Below are positions 60,009 through 64,000 of a stretch of 64,000 nt of DNA, one piece after another. The stretch lies in NCBI GenBank assembly GCA_902801375.1, contig CADCIB010000008.1, positions 1 to 64,000 on the forward strand. The letters run 5' to 3'. How positions within the stretch are numbered: the first letter of the stretch is position 1; each line of letters starts with the position of its first letter. The position numbers and the translations under genes are program-made. The notes beneath the pieces are model-generated. The model searched no databases, was not told where the DNA came from, and was given only the letters and a program-made list of their open reading frames with translations. Source of the DNA: an uncultured Prevotellaceae bacterium. GTDB taxonomy: Bacteria > Bacteroidota > Bacteroidia > Bacteroidales > Bacteroidaceae.

Positions 60009-61138
60009 TGGATAAACAACCACGCAAAAGATATGTAAAAATGGCCAAAAGGAAGACTTCATATACAAAATCTCAATTCAAAAAGGAGTTTGCAAGGTTG
60101 ATGGCTACGACATCATGGCCAAACAATTTGCCGCAAGAAGAGAGTACAAAGGTGCTTAGAGAATTGGACGATTTAGTTCTGCCCCACATCCCTGCAAAAC
60201 TATTTCGATTTAGAAAATGTGGGATAGACGAAGTTATCTCTTTTGAGCAGGGCACTATCTCTATGTGTGTTGCTGATAAGTTTTCTGACAAATACGACTC
60301 GAATGTTTACTATGACTATCATACCTTAACAGAGAGATTTGACAAGTCATTCTTCCCAATAATGTTCAACATTATACAAGCATTAAAAAGCAATTCGATG
60401 TCGTTTCCTGACAGCCCCATAAAAACAAGAATTCTAGAGTTAATAAAATCTGGTATTTCAGATGAAGAGATGGTAAATCTTTTAAGAGTCGATTATGATG
60501 GTTTTCTGGAACAAATGAAATTGGAAATCCAGAAACAGGAGGTTTGGTCAAGAAACAACAAACGTACAAAAATAGGGTGCTTTACGGAGAAAGTAACCTC
60601 TAAATTTATGTGGGACCTATATGCAGACGGCTATAAAGGCTTTGCATTAGAATATGATTTCAAAAAATGGTATATGCTGCCTGTTAATCTGTACCCAATC
60701 ATATACTCTTCACAAATGCTAGATGCTACAGATATGATAGACAGAATATGCATTACAGATTATGTTGATAACATTCATCCAGAAGAAGCATACCAAGAAA
60801 TGTTTGAAATATTTAAGACTCAGCTACATCAATTCTATCCTATAGATATGATGTATTTCATAAAGATGTACCTTTATAAAGACAAAGCAGATTATTCACA
60901 CGAAAGAGAGTGGAGAATGCTGAAATTTGATAGGGTGTCTATCGACCAAGATTATATAAGTATTCCAGATAGGGGCACCTTAAAAGCTATCTATTATGGT
61001 CCACACATGGAAGCCCGATATAAGACACATTTGAGATCCATTGCAAAAGCAAAAGGGATTAGAGAGTATGATGTTGTACTAGATAGAAATAGCAGGAAAT
61101 ATAGCTTAAAAGTAGTACCTTTGCGAAATAGTAAATAG
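60008..61138 (+). CDS. DUF2971-family protein
   Basis: Protein of 376 residues. Conserved DUF2971 landmarks in order: ISFEQGTISMCVADKFSDKYDS near residue 80, IGCFTEKVTSKFMWDLYADGYKGFALEYD near 195, a central acidic helical part, and YSHEREWRMLKFD near 300. The biochemical activity of DUF2971 is not established. Its ATG overlaps the last base of the HEPN gene stop, so the two proteins are made together. It could be a toxin, effector or partner of the HEPN protein (inference). A second ATG (MAKRKT) lies 11 codons in. Confidence 0.75.
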   Translation: MDKQPRKRYVKMAKRKTSYTKSQFKKEFARLMATTSWPNNLPQEESTKVLRELDDLVLPHIPAKLFRFRKCGIDEVISFEQGTISMCVADKFSDKYDSNVYYDYHTLTERFDKSFFPIMFNIIQALKSNSMSFPDSPIKTRILELIKSGISDEEMVNLLRVDYDGFLEQMKLEIQKQEVWSRNNKRTKIGCFTEKVTSKFMWDLYADGYKGFALEYDFKKWYMLPVNLYPIIYSSQMLDATDMIDRICITDYVDNIHPEEAYQEMFEIFKTQLHQFYPIDMMYFIKMYLYKDKADYSHEREWRMLKFDRVSIDQDYISIPDRGTLKAIYYGPHMEARYKTHLRSIAKAKGIREYDVVLDRNSRKYSLKVVPLRNSK

Positions 61139-61151
61139 TTTTTTATCTTTG
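61120..61151 (+). promoter_or_regulatory. Bacteroidetes promoter of the DinD-RhuM gene
   Basis: TTTG (61120-61123), 20 bases, TATCTTTG (61144-61151). ATG at 61160, so the leader is almost absent. The promoter overlaps the DUF2971 3' end. Confidence 0.7.
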
Positions 61152-61159
61152 CAAACGAT

Positions 61160-62542
61160 ATGGACAATACAAACGAAATAGAGATGTTCTCACCGGAAGA
61201 GATGCAGTCGCCATTTGAGGCTATCAAAGAGACGGATGGTAAAGGTCGTGAGTGGTGGAACTCACGCAAGTTGGCGCGTCTTATGGGTTACCAGAAGTAC
61301 TGGAACTTCGAACGGTTGATGGACAAGGTTGCCACCTTCCTACAGCAAGAGAAGGGCTTAGACCTGAAGGAGCACATGGTGGAGATAGAGGAGATGGTGC
61401 AACTGAATAACGGTGGCTATCGACAAGTGAAATCCATCAGACTGTCAAGAACTGCCTGTGTGGCAATAGCCTTGAACGCTGACCGGAAGAAGCCTATTGT
61501 GAAGGCTGCCAAGGAATATTTCACCAGTAAGATGAACGCTCAGGAGCTGGCTACAAGTGTTGAGGGTAATGTGTTAATATATCGTTCGAGTACAGGTAAG
61601 GTGAATGTGAACGTGCTTTTCAGTCAGGAAACCTTTTGGCTGTCCCAAAAACGAATGTCTGAGTTGTTCAACGTTGCACTTTCAACGATAAACTATCATC
61701 TGACTCAGATTGATGAGAGTGGTGAAGTGCAATTGTCCACAGCAATTCGAAAAATTCGAATTCCGTCGGACAATTGCGATGAACAGGGCGTTCTGCTGTA
61801 TAATCTGGATGCGATTATAGCAGTTGGTTATCGTGTGAATAGTTACGAGGCGACCCAATTCCGCATCTGGGCGCGAGAGATTTTGAAGGAGTATATTATC
61901 AAAGGTTTTGTGATGGACGATGAGCGGCTGAAAGGCAAGAATCCCTTTGGGGCTGACTACTTCGAGGAATTGCTGGATCGCATTCGTGAGATACGTACTT
62001 CTGAGCGTCGCTACTATCAGAAGATAACGGATATCTATGCCGAGTGCAGCAGCGACTATGACAAGAATAGTGAGATAACACGTACCTTCTATAAGACTGT
62101 ACAGAACATGATGCACTATGCCGTGACTCACCAGACGGCTGCAGAAATCGTCTATGACCGTGCTGATGCGGAGAAACCTCACATGGGACTGATGACGTGG
62201 AAGAATGCACCTGATGGCAGAGTCGTTAAAAGTGATGTGACGATAGCCAAGAACTATCTGTCAGAGAAGGAAGTGGATGAACTGAACTTGCTGACAACGG
62301 CATTCCTTGAAATAGCAGAGCGAAGGGCGAGGCGGCATGTCTTGACAACGATGGCTGAATGGAAACAGGTGTTGGAGCATTATTTGAAAGTATCGGATGC
62401 AGACATCCTGCCCGATGCAGGTTCCGTGACCCATGAGGAAGCTGAAGCCAAAGCGTTAGGGGAGTATGAGAAATTCTGGAGGATTCAAGACCAGACTTTC
62501 CTCTCAGACTTCGACAAGTTGATAGAAGATTTAGGAAAATAA
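61160..62542 (+). CDS. DinD-like/RhuM fusion protein
   Basis: Protein of 460 residues. The N-terminal about 135 residues match DinD-type (Bro-N-like) proteins: GREWWNSRKLARLMGYQKYWNFERLMDKV and SIRLSRTACVAIALNADRKKPIVKAAKEYF. From about 145 on it is a RhuM-family protein: VNVLFSQETFWLSQKRMSELFNVALSTINYHL, LYNLDAIIAVGYRVNSYEATQFRIWAREILKEYIIKGF, then a Fic-like-fold-lacking helical part. Both families are common in phages and islands and may be linked to the SOS or defence response; activity is unknown. It has its own promoter and GC content nearer the chromosome. Confidence 0.88.
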   Translation: MDNTNEIEMFSPEEMQSPFEAIKETDGKGREWWNSRKLARLMGYQKYWNFERLMDKVATFLQQEKGLDLKEHMVEIEEMVQLNNGGYRQVKSIRLSRTACVAIALNADRKKPIVKAAKEYFTSKMNAQELATSVEGNVLIYRSSTGKVNVNVLFSQETFWLSQKRMSELFNVALSTINYHLTQIDESGEVQLSTAIRKIRIPSDNCDEQGVLLYNLDAIIAVGYRVNSYEATQFRIWAREILKEYIIKGFVMDDERLKGKNPFGADYFEELLDRIREIRTSERRYYQKITDIYAECSSDYDKNSEITRTFYKTVQNMMHYAVTHQTAAEIVYDRADAEKPHMGLMTWKNAPDGRVVKSDVTIAKNYLSEKEVDELNLLTTAFLEIAERRARRHVLTTMAEWKQVLEHYLKVSDADILPDAGSVTHEEAEAKALGEYEKFWRIQDQTFLSDFDKLIEDLGK

Positions 62543-62554
62543 ACAAAGAAATCC

Positions 62555-62587
62555 AATCCCCACACCAAGTATTAAAGTGTGGGGATT
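62555..62587. terminator. bidirectional terminator between DinD-RhuM and the integrase
   Basis: AATCCCCACAC (62555-62565) pairs with GTGTGGGGATT (62577-62587), with an 11-base loop and a T-run just after on the plus strand. The integrase stop codon lies in the loop. Confidence 0.8.
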
Positions 62588-63771
62588 TGGTTTTTGAACA
62601 CCTTGTCAATCAACTTGAAGTTGTTGTCGTTGATGATGGAGAAGTCTTTGGTGATATAGACATCGGCAATGTCAAATGTGCCTACGTGGTTGAGGGCTTC
62701 ATCAACATCACCCTTACTGAACTTCATGAGATTCCTGGAAAGCGTGGCGAAGGTGTGGCGAGCTTGGTAGAATTGGAGTTTGCTAATGCCAACAGCCTTG
62801 CCAATCGTCTTTAGGCCGATGTTCAGGTTCTGGTTGAAACACTCAGCACAGTAGTATTTCTTGTAGAATCTGAATATCTGGTTATCGCCTTTCCATTTTT
62901 CCATGAGAGGCTGAATGTAGGGGTGTACTTTGACCTCAATGTAGGCTTCGTCACTACGGCGGTCTTTTGTTTTGGTTCGTTTGTATTTGATGGTACCGTT
63001 TTCCAGACAAATGACTTGGTACATGTCCACAGAGTTCATGCCCATCAGACAGAAGGAGAGAATGAAGCAATCGTGGGCCAGTTCAGCCAGCGTATTCTTC
63101 TTGGGCTGGTAGTTGACCACCTTCATGAGTTGATTCTGGCTTAAAGCCCTGACACCCTTTTTGAGCACTTGCTTGGGTGCCTTGTAGCGCAGGAACGTGT
63201 CGTTCTTGATGACGATTTCATCATCAGTGTTGTACTCCAGCATCGCTTCACGGAAGATATGGCGCATCTGTCCGATATAGAGTGACTGTGCTCTTGGGCG
63301 GTCATCAAGGAACGCCTCGAAGTCTTTGAGGAATGTAATGGTAATCTCTTGAAAGAAGAGTTTGCGGCATTCCAAGAACTTTTCGAGGGTGTTGAGCATG
63401 GTCAGATAGTTCTTGGCACCTTTGATCTTGGCTCTTGACACCCAATCCTCTGCATACGCAAAGAACTCCAGTTCCTTCTTCTCCTGCTTCTTGATGATCT
63501 TCTTTGTAATGGTGTGAGCATCATCAGGGTCTCCTGCCATAGCCCCTGCAGCCAGGTTGCTCATGTTGTCGATGAGGTCTAACCTCAGTTTCTCGACAAT
63601 ACAAGCCTTCTCAATGGACTTGATCTTCTTCGTCTTGGGAGAGTATTCTTGTTCATTGAGTCTTACTCCTGTTTTTACTCTTTGTCTGGTCTTGCCCTGT
63701 CTTACCAACAGATAGACCTCACGCGTCTTTTGGGAAGATTCCTTCCCGAATTCAATGGAAATGGTTGCCAT
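62572..63771 (-). CDS. tyrosine recombinase/integrase
   Basis: Integrase of 399 residues. The N-terminal arm-binding domain (ATISIEFGKESSQKTREVYLLVRQGKTRQRVKTGV) is followed by a SAM-like core-binding domain (about 110-205). The catalytic domain has Lys in KTKDRRSDEAY, R in ARHTFATLSRN, H in ALNHVG and the Tyr in IADVYITKDF. The first catalytic Arg is replaced (LMGMNSVDMY has Asn), as in many Bacteroidetes integrases. Start ATG 63771; the upstream extension to 63855 is not conserved-looking. It drives integration into the tRNA-Arg gene and lies next to the expected intact tRNA beyond the window. Confidence 0.92.
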   Translation of the reverse strand: MATISIEFGKESSQKTREVYLLVRQGKTRQRVKTGVRLNEQEYSPKTKKIKSIEKACIVEKLRLDLIDNMSNLAAGAMAGDPDDAHTITKKIIKKQEKKELEFFAYAEDWVSRAKIKGAKNYLTMLNTLEKFLECRKLFFQEITITFLKDFEAFLDDRPRAQSLYIGQMRHIFREAMLEYNTDDEIVIKNDTFLRYKAPKQVLKKGVRALSQNQLMKVVNYQPKKNTLAELAHDCFILSFCLMGMNSVDMYQVICLENGTIKYKRTKTKDRRSDEAYIEVKVHPYIQPLMEKWKGDNQIFRFYKKYYCAECFNQNLNIGLKTIGKAVGISKLQFYQARHTFATLSRNLMKFSKGDVDEALNHVGTFDIADVYITKDFSIINDNNFKLIDKVFKNQIPTL

Positions 63772-63871
63772 TTTGATAAACTTTTTTAAATTGTTAATAC
63801 TGGAACCAATCCTCGCGTCAATATATAAGCCTTTATCGGGTCTTTTTTGCATCAATTTCGACCCTGTTTTT

Positions 63872-63934
63872 TTTGCGGCGATTTTGCGGCGATTTTCGCC
63901 TTTTGAGCCATTTTTGCGGCGATTTTGCGGCGAT
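63872..63934 (+). repeat. four TTTGCGGCGAT repeats in two tandem pairs
   Basis: Copies at 63872-63882, 63883-63893, 63913-63923 and 63924-63934. The TTTGCGGCTAT pair at 48876-48897 differs at one position. Upstream of the integrase start, fitting arm-type integrase sites. Confidence 0.75.
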
Positions 63935-64000
63935 TTCGCGTCTCAAATTTGGAAAATTTTTCCAAAAATGGAAATTGTATTTCCTTATACGAAACATCGA

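Larger units (their letters stand above)
48770..64000. mobile_element. integrated genomic island carrying defence genes (left end at a tRNA-Arg fragment, right end outside the window)
   Basis: Bounded on the left by the tRNA 3' fragment. TTTGCGGC direct repeats near both ends. A tyrosine recombinase sits near the right edge. The section 51.6-61.1 kb is visibly AT-richer than the chromosome to its left. No conjugation genes or transposase are seen in the visible part, so it is an integrase-driven island, possibly mobilised in trans. The right attachment site is not in view. Confidence 0.8.

Noticed and set aside
62572..63771. Loss of the first catalytic Arg as a sign of an inactive integrase
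   Set aside because: Asn or Ser at this position is common in Bacteroidetes tyrosine recombinases, and the other catalytic residues are present.

Overview
The window looks like a chromosomal segment of a Bacteroidales bacterium, most likely Prevotella or a close relative. The reasons are the many promoters with the Bacteroidetes -7 box TAnnTTTG (often with TTTG 19-20 bases upstream), the Prevotella-style short C-terminal sorting tails on surface proteins, a NAGLU-type glycosidase, diaminopimelate dehydrogenase, and the family flavour of the housekeeping proteins. No sequence search was possible, so the taxonomy is inferred.

Layout. 1-20.1 kb is mainly ordinary chromosome: a flippase-like membrane protein, a LytTR/LytS two-component pair, a secreted dockerin-like/cohesin-like pair, rsgA-frr, a PH-domain membrane protein, rsmA, a PAP2 phosphatase, free-Met-R-sulfoxide reductase, lysS-gpsA, a sodium:solute symporter, two TlpA-like lipoproteins and mfd. 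20.1-30.0 kb is an accessory, repeat-rich stretch. It holds a LuxR-type regulator and a TonB-dependent receptor that each carry a 31-32 bp tandem duplication causing a frameshift, a Crp-like regulator with an in-frame repeat insertion, an SDR, an ECF sigma factor fused through a membrane helix to an outer-membrane beta-barrel, and a radical SAM/Gfo-Idh-MocA pair. 30.1-48.7 kb returns to chromosome: an envelope run (polyprenol-mannose synthase, PlsC, Ddh, DacB, MscS), pgi with a HAD hydrolase and a lipoprotein, mnmA, a GH89 plus HGSNAT-like acetyltransferase unit, a large surface protein, dnaX, a histidine phosphatase and a DUF308 protein.

From about 48.77 kb to beyond the right edge lies an AT-richer integrated island. 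Its left end is the 3' half of a tRNA-Arg (CCG-type anticodon loop). Its right part holds a tyrosine recombinase, and TTTGCGGC direct repeats occur at both ends. Cargo is mostly defence-like: an AAA ATPase; a small HTH/replication-type module on the minus strand; then on the plus strand an XRE controller, a PD-(D/E)XK-like protein, a BcgI-like nuclease-methyltransferase fusion, a specificity subunit, an ABC-ATPase/TOPRIM fusion reminiscent of PARIS/OLD, an ApeA-like HEPN protein coupled to a DUF2971 protein, and a DinD-RhuM fusion.

The best candidates for something undescribed are (i) the sigma-TM-barrel fusion at 25983-27710, (ii) the defence operon at 51.8-61.1 kb, especially the coupled HEPN/DUF2971 pair and the ATPase-TOPRIM protein beside a restriction system without a translocase, and (iii) palindromic elements living in frame inside essential or regulatory genes (mfd, symporter, Crp-like regulator).
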